A stretch of 64,000 nt of DNA, taken from the NCBI GenBank assembly GCA_019694145.1, contig JAIBCJ010000001.1, positions 1 to 64,000 on the forward strand. The letters are read 5' to 3'. The notes below the pieces were generated by a model, which was not told where the DNA came from, searched no databases, and saw only the letters and a list, made by a program, of their open reading frames with translations. The position numbers and the translations under genes are program-made. This DNA comes from Solirubrobacterales bacterium. GTDB taxonomy: Bacteria; Actinomycetota; Thermoleophilia; Solirubrobacterales; 70-9. This document shows positions 44,575 through 52,655 of the stretch, in pieces. Each line of letters begins with the position of its first letter. The first letter of the stretch is position 1.

Positions 44575-47500
44575 TTGTTCGTGAACCGCGTCTTTGCCGT
44601 GCTTGCCTTTGTGGTGGCCGCTTTGCAGATCGGGGTCGCTCCCGCGTCGGCCGACCCCGCACCCGACCTGCCAGCCGGACCAGTGCTGGCGACGGACGAC
44701 TGGCCGAATGACCCGAACTTCGCGCGCTGCGAACTGCAGGATCCGGTTTCCGGCTGCCAGGACAGCGAGCAGTGGAATCTGTACGGACCGATGGACGGCC
44801 TATGCCTCGCCCCCGGCGGCGCCGTGTTCGACCAGCCCCGCCCGGACGGCGGCCTCCCTTGCTGGGCCCGCAACGCGACCGATCCCGAAAGCTCTTCCGG
44901 CATCAACATGACCGGCGCCTGGGCCCAGGGCAACATCGGTCGTGACGACGTCCTGGTCGCCTACGTCGAGGGCGGGGTCAACTACAGCGCCAACGGGATC
45001 AAGGACGGACTCGACTCGATCTACCTCAACGCCGGCGAGCTTCCCTACCCCCAGGGCTGGGACGGCCAGGACCTCGGCCGCTATGACTTCGACGGTAACG
45101 GCGAGTTCGACATCCGCGACTACGCCAAGGACCCGCGGGTCAACCCCGCCTGCGTTTCCCCGACCACCCAGTTCACCACCTACCAGGAGGGCACGACCCG
45201 CGGCTGCGCCGACGACGGCACCCACGAGTACCTCCACTCGGTCAACATCGGCGGTCCGCTCACTCCCTATCTGTCCCCCGAAGACCTGATCGCTGTGTTC
45301 GGCCATTGCAAGATCACCGACCACCGGATCGAATCCTGCCCGGCTGACGCCAGGATCGACAACGACGGCAACGGCTACCCGAACGACGTTTCGGGCTGGA
45401 ACGCCTACCAGAACACCAACGACCCCCAGTCCGAAGATTTCAACTACGGTCACGCGCCCGGCCTGATCGGCGAGATGGGTGGCGAGGCAGACAATGGCTA
45501 CGCCGGCGTCGGCAACTGCCGCAACTGCCGCGTGGTCCCGATCAAATCCGGGGCCGAATCTGTCGGCAAGGCGGACGGTCTCGCTCCGGCGATCACCTAC
45601 GCAGCTGACATCAACGTGACGGCGATGTCCACCGTGGTGGTGTCCTACGCCTATTCGAGCGCGCTCAAGGCCGCGGTCAAGCATGCGGTTGACAAGGGCA
45701 TCCTGATGTCGATGGACTCAAACGACTTCGACTCGATGGACCACACCGACGGCCATCTCTTCGATGACGTCTTCCCCGGCAACGGGCTCGCCCAGGACAT
45801 CGAAGGGAAGAACGCCCAGACCTTCCGGGCCCGCTCGAACGTGACCAGTTACGGCACCCACTCGATCTTCTCCGGAGGCGAGTCCACGACTTCGGGCGCC
45901 ACCCCCTTCCAGGCGGCATTCCTCGCGATGACCCAGTCAGCCGCCCTGAACGCGGTCGACGAAAACATCATCCCCCGCAAGCTGACCCCGAACGAGATCA
46001 AGCAGGTGCTGATCAACACGGCCAGCGAGATCCTCCCCCAGCGGGACACCCCGGACGTGGCCAACCAGTGGCCCGGAAACCCGGACTCGAAGACCGATTC
46101 AACCCACACCGCCTGGTCGACCCAGTACGGCTACGGCCGGGTCAACATCGGCAAGGCGACCAAGCTGATCATGGACGGCCGGGTTCCCCCGACCGCCGAC
46201 ATCGATTCGCCCTCCTGGTACAAGTACGTTGATCCGACCAAGGGCGGCAAGCTCCAGGTGAAGGGCAAGGTCGCACCTTCCGCCTGGGGTTCGGAAGGGC
46301 TCGAATGGACCCTCGAATGGGCCCTCGGCGCCAATCCCTCCGATGATGATTTCAAGGCGCTTTCAACCGGCAAGGCCGCCAAGTCCGGTGTGCTCGGCAC
46401 GCTCGACCTGAAGGACATCCCGGCCTCCTACGCCAAGGCGGCTCCGGCCGAAAACGTGATGCCCCCGGACGGCCCCGAGCAGTACACGGTGACCTTCCGG
46501 CTCCGGGCCCGTGACGGCAACGGCCTCAAGGGCGAGGACCGCCGCTCGATCGGCGCCCGCGCCGACAAGGACCTGGTCAACGGGTTCCCGAAGGCGATCG
46601 GCACCGAAATGAGCGCGGCGCCGAGCTTCGTCGACCTCGGAGGCAAGCGTCAGCTCGAGCTCGTCTTCGGCACCATGGACGGCTCGGTCAGCGCTCTGCA
46701 GCCGGACGGTTCGCAGGCTCCGGGCTTCCCCGTCTACACCTGGAAGCTGAAGGACATCGATCCGCGCAACCCGCAGAATTTCGACAGTGAGGCCTACTCG
46801 TCGGTTCAGGCGCTCCGGGACGCGCGGGATCCGATCAGCGGCATCGCGGTCGGTGATCTCGATGGCAACGGCGCCCAGTCGATCGTCGCCACCACGACCA
46901 GCGGCTGGGTCTACGTCTGGAACTCCTCCGGCAAGCTGAGAGAAGGGTTCCCGGTTCACGGGGACGATCAGTACAACACGCTGCCGGTCCCGACCCCCTG
47001 GTCCGGTGGCTACCACGCCAGGTCCCCGATCCGCGGCAACTGGTCGGCACCGACGCTCGGCAACCTCCAGGGCAACGGAAAGCTGAGCATCCTGATGTCC
47101 AGCTATGACGGTCACGTCTATGCCTGGCAGCCGAATGGCGATCCGACCCCGGGCTGGCCGGTCGAGGTCAAGCTGCCGGATTCGATCAAGTCGACGATCC
47201 CGGCGAACAGCTACATCCACGATCCGAAGCTGATGATGGCTCCGGCCGTCGGTGACGTGCTCGGCACCGGCACCGACCAGGTCTTCCTGCCCGGATTCGA
47301 CTGCGACGATGCAGCGAACAAGACCTTCGCCTACGGCATCCAGTCCGACGGCAACAACAACCCGGGCGGACCTTACCTGCCGGGCTGGCCGATCAAGATG
47401 GGTTCGATCGGAGGCTGCTACTCACAGTCGATCGACTTCGTCCAGGAAGGGGCCAACGCTGCCTCGATCGGTGATTTCGACAACTCCGGGCAGCTCCGGA

Positions 47501-48600
47501 TCGCGATCACTCCGGTGGCCGGCTCACCGGTCATCGTCAACGGTGACGGGTCGCTCTACAAGGGTATGACCCCCGGCTGCACCTCGGCCCCCTGCTCGGG
47601 CTACGACCCTTACTATGGCTCGGATTCAATCACCGTCGGCGTGACCAGCCAGTCGGCGATTGGCGATCTGACCGGGGACGGCATGCCCGAGTTCATGCAG
47701 CCGACGGCTGGTGGTGCCACGCTCAGCGGGGCCCTCAACGATGTCGGGCAGGCGGCTCTCGCCCATGTCTTCGACCAGGCCTGGAATCCGACCACCGGAG
47801 CGGTGCTGGACAACTTTCCCACCGACCAGGACGGCTTCCCGTTCTACGCCTCACCGGTGGTTGCCAACCTGACCGATGATGGCAACCGCTCGATGATCAC
47901 TGCCAATGACTCCTACTGGATCCACGCCCGGGGCCCGGACGGCCAGGAAGCTCCCGGTTTCCCGAAGTGGACCGGCCAGTGGACCTCGTTCGGCGGTGCG
48001 GTCGGTGACCCGAAGTTCGACGGCCAGCAGTACCTGGCCTACGGCACGCGGGAAGGCCAGGTCTTCCTCTGGAAGGTCGGCGGCAAGCCCTCGATGAACG
48101 ACCAGTGGTGGCACTACCGACACGACGAGCACAACTCGGGCCGTTACGGCAATGACACCCGGCCCCCGGCCGGCGTCAAGTTCGTGGTCAAACGCTCGAA
48201 GAAGTCGGCCCAGGTCACCTGGAAGGCCTCCGGTGACGATGGGGTAAATGGCGACAAGGTCGCCGTGCTCCAGGTCTACAAGTCGAACCGGAAGATCAGC
48301 CTGTCGCAACTCGGCAGCAAGGTCAAGTCGCCGGCCATCGCCAAGCCGAACGGCCAGCAGAAGGTCAACCTCAAGCTGGCTCCGAACAAGAGCCTCTACG
48401 TCGCCGTCCGCCAGCAGGACGCGGACGGGAACTGGTCATCGCTCAGCCGCTTCAAGATCAAGCCCTTCAAGAGCTACAACCTGAAGAAGCAGAAGAAGAT
48501 CTGCCGCAAGAAGTTCCGTGGCAGCAAGCGCAAGCAATGCATCCGCAAGGCCGAGAAGAAGGCCAAAGCGGTAGCGAAGCAGAACACCCAGCGGTCCTAG
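44575..48600 (+). CDS. Secreted pseudo-subtilisin with FG-GAP/VCBS-like propeller and basic tail
   Basis: The 1341-residue protein has a signal peptide (cut after about residue 26) and a region of about 110-480 with subtilisin topology. DVLVAYVEGGVNY has Glu132 where the catalytic Asp should be. NYGHAPGLIG has Asn290 where the catalytic His should be. Ser440 is kept in TTSGATPFQAA, as is oxyanion Asn383. Repeats such as GDLDGNGAQSIVA, GDFDNSGQLRIAI and GDLTGDGMPEFM indicate an FG-GAP-like propeller (about 670-1190). An FN3-like module and a Lys/Arg/Cys-rich tail (KKICRKKFRGSKRKQC) close it. TTG at 44575 lies six bases after GGGAGG. Confidence 0.8.
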   Translation: MFVNRVFAVLAFVVAALQIGVAPASADPAPDLPAGPVLATDDWPNDPNFARCELQDPVSGCQDSEQWNLYGPMDGLCLAPGGAVFDQPRPDGGLPCWARNATDPESSSGINMTGAWAQGNIGRDDVLVAYVEGGVNYSANGIKDGLDSIYLNAGELPYPQGWDGQDLGRYDFDGNGEFDIRDYAKDPRVNPACVSPTTQFTTYQEGTTRGCADDGTHEYLHSVNIGGPLTPYLSPEDLIAVFGHCKITDHRIESCPADARIDNDGNGYPNDVSGWNAYQNTNDPQSEDFNYGHAPGLIGEMGGEADNGYAGVGNCRNCRVVPIKSGAESVGKADGLAPAITYAADINVTAMSTVVVSYAYSSALKAAVKHAVDKGILMSMDSNDFDSMDHTDGHLFDDVFPGNGLAQDIEGKNAQTFRARSNVTSYGTHSIFSGGESTTSGATPFQAAFLAMTQSAALNAVDENIIPRKLTPNEIKQVLINTASEILPQRDTPDVANQWPGNPDSKTDSTHTAWSTQYGYGRVNIGKATKLIMDGRVPPTADIDSPSWYKYVDPTKGGKLQVKGKVAPSAWGSEGLEWTLEWALGANPSDDDFKALSTGKAAKSGVLGTLDLKDIPASYAKAAPAENVMPPDGPEQYTVTFRLRARDGNGLKGEDRRSIGARADKDLVNGFPKAIGTEMSAAPSFVDLGGKRQLELVFGTMDGSVSALQPDGSQAPGFPVYTWKLKDIDPRNPQNFDSEAYSSVQALRDARDPISGIAVGDLDGNGAQSIVATTTSGWVYVWNSSGKLREGFPVHGDDQYNTLPVPTPWSGGYHARSPIRGNWSAPTLGNLQGNGKLSILMSSYDGHVYAWQPNGDPTPGWPVEVKLPDSIKSTIPANSYIHDPKLMMAPAVGDVLGTGTDQVFLPGFDCDDAANKTFAYGIQSDGNNNPGGPYLPGWPIKMGSIGGCYSQSIDFVQEGANAASIGDFDNSGQLRIAITPVAGSPVIVNGDGSLYKGMTPGCTSAPCSGYDPYYGSDSITVGVTSQSAIGDLTGDGMPEFMQPTAGGATLSGALNDVGQAALAHVFDQAWNPTTGAVLDNFPTDQDGFPFYASPVVANLTDDGNRSMITANDSYWIHARGPDGQEAPGFPKWTGQWTSFGGAVGDPKFDGQQYLAYGTREGQVFLWKVGGKPSMNDQWWHYRHDEHNSGRYGNDTRPPAGVKFVVKRSKKSAQVTWKASGDDGVNGDKVAVLQVYKSNRKISLSQLGSKVKSPAIAKPNGQQKVNLKLAPNKSLYVAVRQQDADGNWSSLSRFKIKPFKSYNLKKQKKICRKKFRGSKRKQCIRKAEKKAKAVAKQNTQRS

Positions 48601-48604
48601 CGGG

Positions 48605-48656
48605 AGGTGCCGCAGGTTCTGGCCCGATATGGGTGCAAAACCTGCGGCACCTTTTG
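48605..48656 (+). terminator. Terminator after the pseudo-subtilisin gene
   Basis: Exact 14-base arms (AGGTGCCGCAGGTT at 48605-48618; complement at 48639-48652) are followed directly by TTTTG. It begins four bases after the stop codon. The loop of 20 bases is long but includes a small internal pairing. Confidence 0.75.
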
Positions 48657-48705
48657 ATTCCCGGCGGATCGGTTCATGCCCCGGAACCGGCACTCGGTGG
48701 TGACG

Positions 48706-48821
48706 CCGTGGGGCCGGGTGGCCCTCCCAAAGATGGCGCCACCGTCGCGCTTGTCCTCACCTGCTCGCTGACCGGAGCAGTAATCGAGAAGCCACTTTGG
48801 GAGGGCCACCCGGCCCCACGG
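48706..48821. repeat. Long inverted repeat, 27-base perfect arms with 62-base spacer
   Basis: Arms 48706-48732 and 48795-48821 are exact complements (beginning CCGTGGGGCCGGGTGGCC). Pairing continues four more bases (TGGC/GCCA) past a single bulged A. The spacer has its own six-pair hairpin (48761-48766 with 48775-48780). It sits immediately downstream of the ABC ATPase stop at 48826, between convergent genes. No transposase or flanking target duplication is obvious. Confidence 0.8.
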
Positions 48822-48825
48822 CCAA

Positions 48826-49602
48826 CTAGAGGCGGCCAGCGGCGAGGAGGCGGCGGAGGAACTTGCGGGTTTCGGGGCGATTCGGTTCCGAGAGGATCTG
48901 CCCGGGGCTTCCCTGTTCGATGATCCGGCCTTCGTGGAGGAAGGCGACCTCGTCGGCCACCTCGCGGGCGAAGCTCATTTCGTGGGTGGCAAGGATCATC
49001 GTCATCCCTTCCTGCTTCAGATCCCGGACGGCATCGAGCACGTCGCCGACCAGTTCGGGGTCGAGGGCGCTGGTCACCTCGTCCAGGAGGAGGGCCCGGG
49101 GATTGCCGGCCAGGGCCCGGCAGAGGGCGACCCGCTGCTGCTGGCCACCGGAAAGCTCGTCCGGCATGTCCTCTTCGCGGCCGCCGAGCCCGAAACGCTC
49201 CAGCAGGGCCCTTCCCTCCTCGCGGGCTTCCTTCTTCCCCGATCCCTGGGCCCGGACCGAGCCAAGCGTGACGTTGTCGATCACCTTCATGTGCGGGAAG
49301 AGGTTGAAGGCCTGGAAGACGAAGCCGAGCTTGCGCCGGACCGAGACCGGATCGACCGAGGGGTCGGTGATCACCTCGCCGTCGAGGAAGATGTCGCCGT
49401 CATCGATCTCGACCAGCAGGTCGATGCAGCGCAGCAGGGTTGACTTGCCGGAGCCGGAAGCGCCGATCAGGGCGATCGCTTCATGCTCCCGCAGGGTGAG
49501 GTCGATGCCGCCGAGTACCTGACGCTCGCCGAAGGCCTTGGTCACACCCTGGATTTCCAGGACCGCTGAACCTCCCTGGCTGGAACGCGTGGCGTCGCTC
49601 AC
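48826..49602 (-). CDS. Polar amino-acid ABC transporter ATP-binding protein (GlnQ-like)
   Basis: A 258-residue ATPase of the polar amino-acid uptake family. Walker A is GASGSGKSTLLRCIDLL, signature [15 protein letters not shown], Walker B ALLLDEVTSALDPELV and H-loop ATHEMSFAREVADEV. DEV rather than DEP in Walker B is typical of this group. It ends HEGRIIEQGSPGQIL. GTG at 49602 overlaps the permease stop. It completes a binding protein-permease-ATPase operon. Confidence 0.93.
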   Translation of the reverse strand: MSDATRSSQGGSAVLEIQGVTKAFGERQVLGGIDLTLREHEAIALIGASGSGKSTLLRCIDLLVEIDDGDIFLDGEVITDPSVDPVSVRRKLGFVFQAFNLFPHMKVIDNVTLGSVRAQGSGKKEAREEGRALLERFGLGGREEDMPDELSGGQQQRVALCRALAGNPRALLLDEVTSALDPELVGDVLDAVRDLKQEGMTMILATHEMSFAREVADEVAFLHEGRIIEQGSPGQILSEPNRPETRKFLRRLLAAGRL

Positions 49603-50447
49603 GAGTTGATTTGCTCCCGGGCGGTGATGTGATCAAGGATCCGCGCCATCGGGAAGGTAACCGCCAGGTAGAGCAGGGCGGCGGCCAGCAGCGGGGTGTA
49701 ATTGAAGGTCGAAAGCGTGATGATCTGGGCGGTCCTGAACGCCTCGGCAATTCCGAGCACGGAAACCAGTGCAACGTCCTTCTGGAGCGAGATGAAGTCG
49801 TTGAGGAGCGGCGGCCGCACCCGACGCACCGCCTGGGGCACGATCACGAAACGCAGCGTCTGGATCCGGGTCAGCCCGGTGGCCAGACCGGCGTCATTCT
49901 GGCTGGGGTGGATCGAGGCGATGCCGGCCCGGTAGACCTCCGCCACATATGAGCTGTAGGCGAGCGAAAGGGCGATGCCGGCGAGGATCAGGGGATCGGT
50001 AGGCACCCCGGCCAGCCCGAGGGCGGGGATGCCGAAGCCGACCAGGTAAACGAGCAGGATGACCGGTATCCCGCGGAAGAAGTCACAGTAGACCGCCGCC
50101 AGCATCCGGATCGGGAAGAGGGCCGATGCCTTGCTGGTCCTGACCACCGCAATCAGCAATCCGAGGACCAGGACGATGGCCTCGACGACCATGAACAGCT
50201 TGATGTCGATCCAGAAGGCTTTGAGGATGTCCGGAAACGAGTCCCTGAAGGACTCGGCCGAGAAGAACATCTCCCGCACGTCCGGCCAGCCGCTGCTGGT
50301 CAGGATGACGGCGGCAAGGCCACCGAGAACCAGGACCGATGAAAGAACGGCGATCGCCTGGCCGCGCCGCGCCCTGGCCTTTCGGGCCTTGTCGCGGGCG
50401 GCCCGGCGATCGCCGGTACCGCTTTGAACTGGAGCTTCCGTGGTCAG
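49599..50447 (-). CDS. Polar amino-acid ABC transporter permease (HisM/GlnP-like), possible CTG start
   Basis: A permease with the EAA loop SYVAEVYRAGIASIHPSQNDAGLATGLTRIQTLRFVIVPQAVRRVRPPLLNDFISLQKD characteristic of the HisM family. The first canonical start is GTG 50279 (226 residues). The frame stays open upstream for 60 codons and encodes a basic stretch and an additional hydrophobic helix (AIAVLSSVLVLGGLAAVILT), with no ATG, GTG or TTG. CTG at 50447, ten bases after the binding-protein stop, is the best candidate; the ribosome-binding site (AAGAG) is weak. I give the long form with the start uncertain. Confidence 0.8.
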   Translation of the reverse strand: MTTEAPVQSGTGDRRAARDKARKARARRGQAIAVLSSVLVLGGLAAVILTSSGWPDVREMFFSAESFRDSFPDILKAFWIDIKLFMVVEAIVLVLGLLIAVVRTSKASALFPIRMLAAVYCDFFRGIPVILLVYLVGFGIPALGLAGVPTDPLILAGIALSLAYSSYVAEVYRAGIASIHPSQNDAGLATGLTRIQTLRFVIVPQAVRRVRPPLLNDFISLQKDVALVSVLGIAEAFRTAQIITLSTFNYTPLLAAALLYLAVTFPMARILDHITAREQINS

Positions 50448-50456
50448 ACCCGGCTC

Positions 50457-51338
50457 TTAGTTGAGCAGCGGCGCCTTGGCCGAATCGGCCATCCACTGGT
50501 TGGTGATCTCTTCCAGCGTGCCGTCTTCCTTCAGCGTGTTGATCGCCTGGTCCACGCAACCCTTGAGGTCGGAGTCCTTGGCCATCAGCGCGCCCCACTG
50601 GTCGCCACCCTCCTGCTCGAACTGACCGGCAACGACGGTGTCGGAGAGCTCGGCGTCACGGAGGTAGATCGCGGTCGGAAGGTCGACCACGATCGCGTCG
50701 ACCTGATCCTGCTTGAAGGCCGTAACGACGTCATTCGAGTTGTCGAAGGTCTTCGGGTCGGATGAGGGATCGATCTGCTCGACCACGGCGTCGTAGCTGG
50801 TGGTACCGATCTGGACCCCGATCGAAGCGTCCTTGAGCTGGTCGAGGCTGGTGATCCCGTCGAGATCAGAGCCCTTCTTGACCAGCACCGCCTGGTTGGC
50901 GGTGTAGTACGGCTCCGAGAAGGTGACCGCCTTCTCGCGGGCGGGAGTGATCGAGATCTGGTTCAGGTCGAAGTCAAAGTCCTTCGGTCCGGGCGCGTAG
51001 GAAGCGTTGAACGGCACGGTCGCCCATTCGACCTGGGAGTCGTTGAATCCGAGCTCGCCGGCGATCGCGTAACCGAGGGCGCTCTCGAAGCCCTTGCCGT
51101 TGGTCGGGTCGTCGTCCTCGAAGTACGGCGGGTAGGCCGGGGAGTCGGTGCCGATGGTCAGCACACCGTCCTTGAAGGTGCTGAGGTTCGCCGGAGTGCA
51201 GTCCGAAGCGGCGACGGTGCTGCCACTGTCGGTGCCGGAATTTTCGCTGGACGAGTCATCGTCACTGGAGCCGCAGCCGACGAAAACGGCCAGGGCGAAG
51301 ATGGCAAACAGGAAAAGGACAAGACGTTTACGACTCAC
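50457..51338 (-). CDS. Polar amino-acid ABC transporter substrate-binding lipoprotein
   Basis: A 293-residue binding protein of the PBP family 3. The signal ends in VGCG lipobox, then a Ser/Asp linker. LTIGTDSPAYPPYFEDD, GKGFESALGYAIAGELGF, FDFDLNQISITPAREKAVTFSEPYYTANQAVLV and IGVQIGTTSYDAV form the ligand cleft. The amino acid is not identifiable. GTG at 51338 lies seven bases after GGAGG. It is divergent from the DtxR-like regulator, which might control it. Confidence 0.93.
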   Translation of the reverse strand: MSRKRLVLFLFAIFALAVFVGCGSSDDDSSSENSGTDSGSTVAASDCTPANLSTFKDGVLTIGTDSPAYPPYFEDDDPTNGKGFESALGYAIAGELGFNDSQVEWATVPFNASYAPGPKDFDFDLNQISITPAREKAVTFSEPYYTANQAVLVKKGSDLDGITSLDQLKDASIGVQIGTTSYDAVVEQIDPSSDPKTFDNSNDVVTAFKQDQVDAIVVDLPTAIYLRDAELSDTVVAGQFEQEGGDQWGALMAKDSDLKGCVDQAINTLKEDGTLEEITNQWMADSAKAPLLN

Positions 51339-51473
51339 GAGTATTCCTCCGCAGGTTGAGCGACTGACGTGGGGAGCCTAGAGCATGTTGAGGGTAGAAT
51401 CGCTCGCGGTTTGAGCACAGAGCCGAAAAGTCAGGCCGTACGCGACGAGGAGGAAGGCCGTCCCTGCGTTGAG

Positions 51474-51830
51474 ATGAGCGAAGGCGTGGCCCGTTACCTG
51501 ATGGCGCTGTTCGACCTCGAGCAGGAAGGCGGCCCCCCGACCCAGGCCAGGCTGGCCCGGGAACTTGACGTTTCCCAGCCCTCTGCGCTTCAGATGGTCC
51601 GCCGGATCCGGGCGATGGGCCTGATCAACGAGGGGGACCTCGGACTCACGCCGGCCGGCACCAGCTCCGCTCTGGTGCTCACTTCCAGGCGGACCGCCGC
51701 AACCGACCTGACCAGCGAGGTGCTGGGACTCGACCCGGCCGAAGCGCGGGTTGAAGCCGGACATCTCGCCTCCAGCGCCACCCCGGCCTTCGGCCGCAAG
51801 CTGGTCGCCTGGCGCAAGTCCCGGACCTGA
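51474..51830 (+). CDS. DtxR-like regulator without recognisable metal ligands
   Basis: About 118 residues: a winged helix (EGVARYLMALFDLEQEGGPPTQARLARELDVSQPSALQMVRRIRAMGLI) followed by a dimerisation domain (LTPAGTSSALVLTSRRTAATDLTSEVLGLDPAEARVEAGHLASSATPAFGRKL). The layout is DtxR/MntR, but the His, Glu and Cys ligands at the usual places are replaced. It may therefore respond to something other than Fe or Mn. ATG at 51474 begins the fold; GTG 51369 and TTG 51411 are possible starts. Confidence 0.7.
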   Translation: MSEGVARYLMALFDLEQEGGPPTQARLARELDVSQPSALQMVRRIRAMGLINEGDLGLTPAGTSSALVLTSRRTAATDLTSEVLGLDPAEARVEAGHLASSATPAFGRKLVAWRKSRT

Positions 51831-51840
51831 GCCCGTTCAG

Positions 51841-52650
51841 TTGACGGTCCAGGACCTCGTCGAGTTCTCGCTCTTCGTCGGACTGGTCGTTCTGCTGATC
51901 CTCCTGCTCGCGAGCCTGGTCCGCCGCCGCCCCGGCGGGTTGCGGGGAACCACCCTGAAAGAGAAGCTGAAACGCTTCGGTCGATTCGCTCTGGTGCGCC
52001 TGCCGATCGCGGTTGGATTCGCCGTGGCGGTTTTCGTGCTGGGGGCGGCCGGCCTCACGCTGAACAGCCACCGGCCGCCGGCCGACCACGAGCCGGTCGT
52101 CTCGGTTCCTTCGGGGTCGCGGAACGTGGTGGTTTCCCTCCGGCTGGATGACTGCGGTGAGCCGATCGAGGGCGAAGTCCGCTTCAGCTCGCCCCGAAGC
52201 AGGATCGGGTCCCCGGTCAGGTTCTACTCCGATGCCGGTGGCTGGCAGAGACTCGGCCTCACCGGCGCTCGGGCCCGGGTCCGGCGCGCAAGCTTCAGCG
52301 AAGAGGAAGCGACCCGGAAACGAAGCCTGCTCTCCTGCTACCTGCAGCTGCCGATCCTCAAGGGGGCGGCCGACGGGTACGAAGTGCACCTCAGGCTCTC
52401 CGACCAGATGGAGGTCGAGAAAGACTCATCGGTCCCCTCGCCCGGGGCCTATGCCTCCGGCGCCTGGGTCTGGAAATGCGGCCCGGATGTAACCTGCCCC
52501 GCTTTCGCCGCAGTCAGCTACTCGATCGAGGACGGCACCAAGCAGGTGATCATCCTGGTCCTCGCCTCCGTCTTCGGCGCGTTGATCGCACTGCTGGTCG
52601 GCGAGGTACTGATCGAGTGGGCGAGAAAACGCTTCCGCGAACCGGACTGA
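51841..52650 (+). CDS. Membrane protein of unknown function
   Basis: The 269-residue protein from TTG at 51841 has an N-terminal membrane helix (LFVGLVVLLILLLASLV), a second (VRLPIAVGFAVAVFVLGAAG), a 160-residue extracytoplasmic region with paired cysteines (LDDCGEPIEG, SLLSCYLQ, KCGPDVTCPAF), and a C-terminal helix (QVIILVLASVFGALIALLVGEVLI). No family is recognised. It begins ten bases after the DtxR-like stop and is probably co-transcribed with it. Confidence 0.7.
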   Translation: MTVQDLVEFSLFVGLVVLLILLLASLVRRRPGGLRGTTLKEKLKRFGRFALVRLPIAVGFAVAVFVLGAAGLTLNSHRPPADHEPVVSVPSGSRNVVVSLRLDDCGEPIEGEVRFSSPRSRIGSPVRFYSDAGGWQRLGLTGARARVRRASFSEEEATRKRSLLSCYLQLPILKGAADGYEVHLRLSDQMEVEKDSSVPSPGAYASGAWVWKCGPDVTCPAFAAVSYSIEDGTKQVIILVLASVFGALIALLVGEVLIEWARKRFREPD

Positions 52651-52655
52651 GCGGT

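Noticed and set aside
48601-48825. Possible insertion sequence with terminal inverted repeats
   Set aside because: The 62-base spacer between the long arms cannot encode a transposase and no target duplication is evident; only a non-autonomous remnant remains possible.
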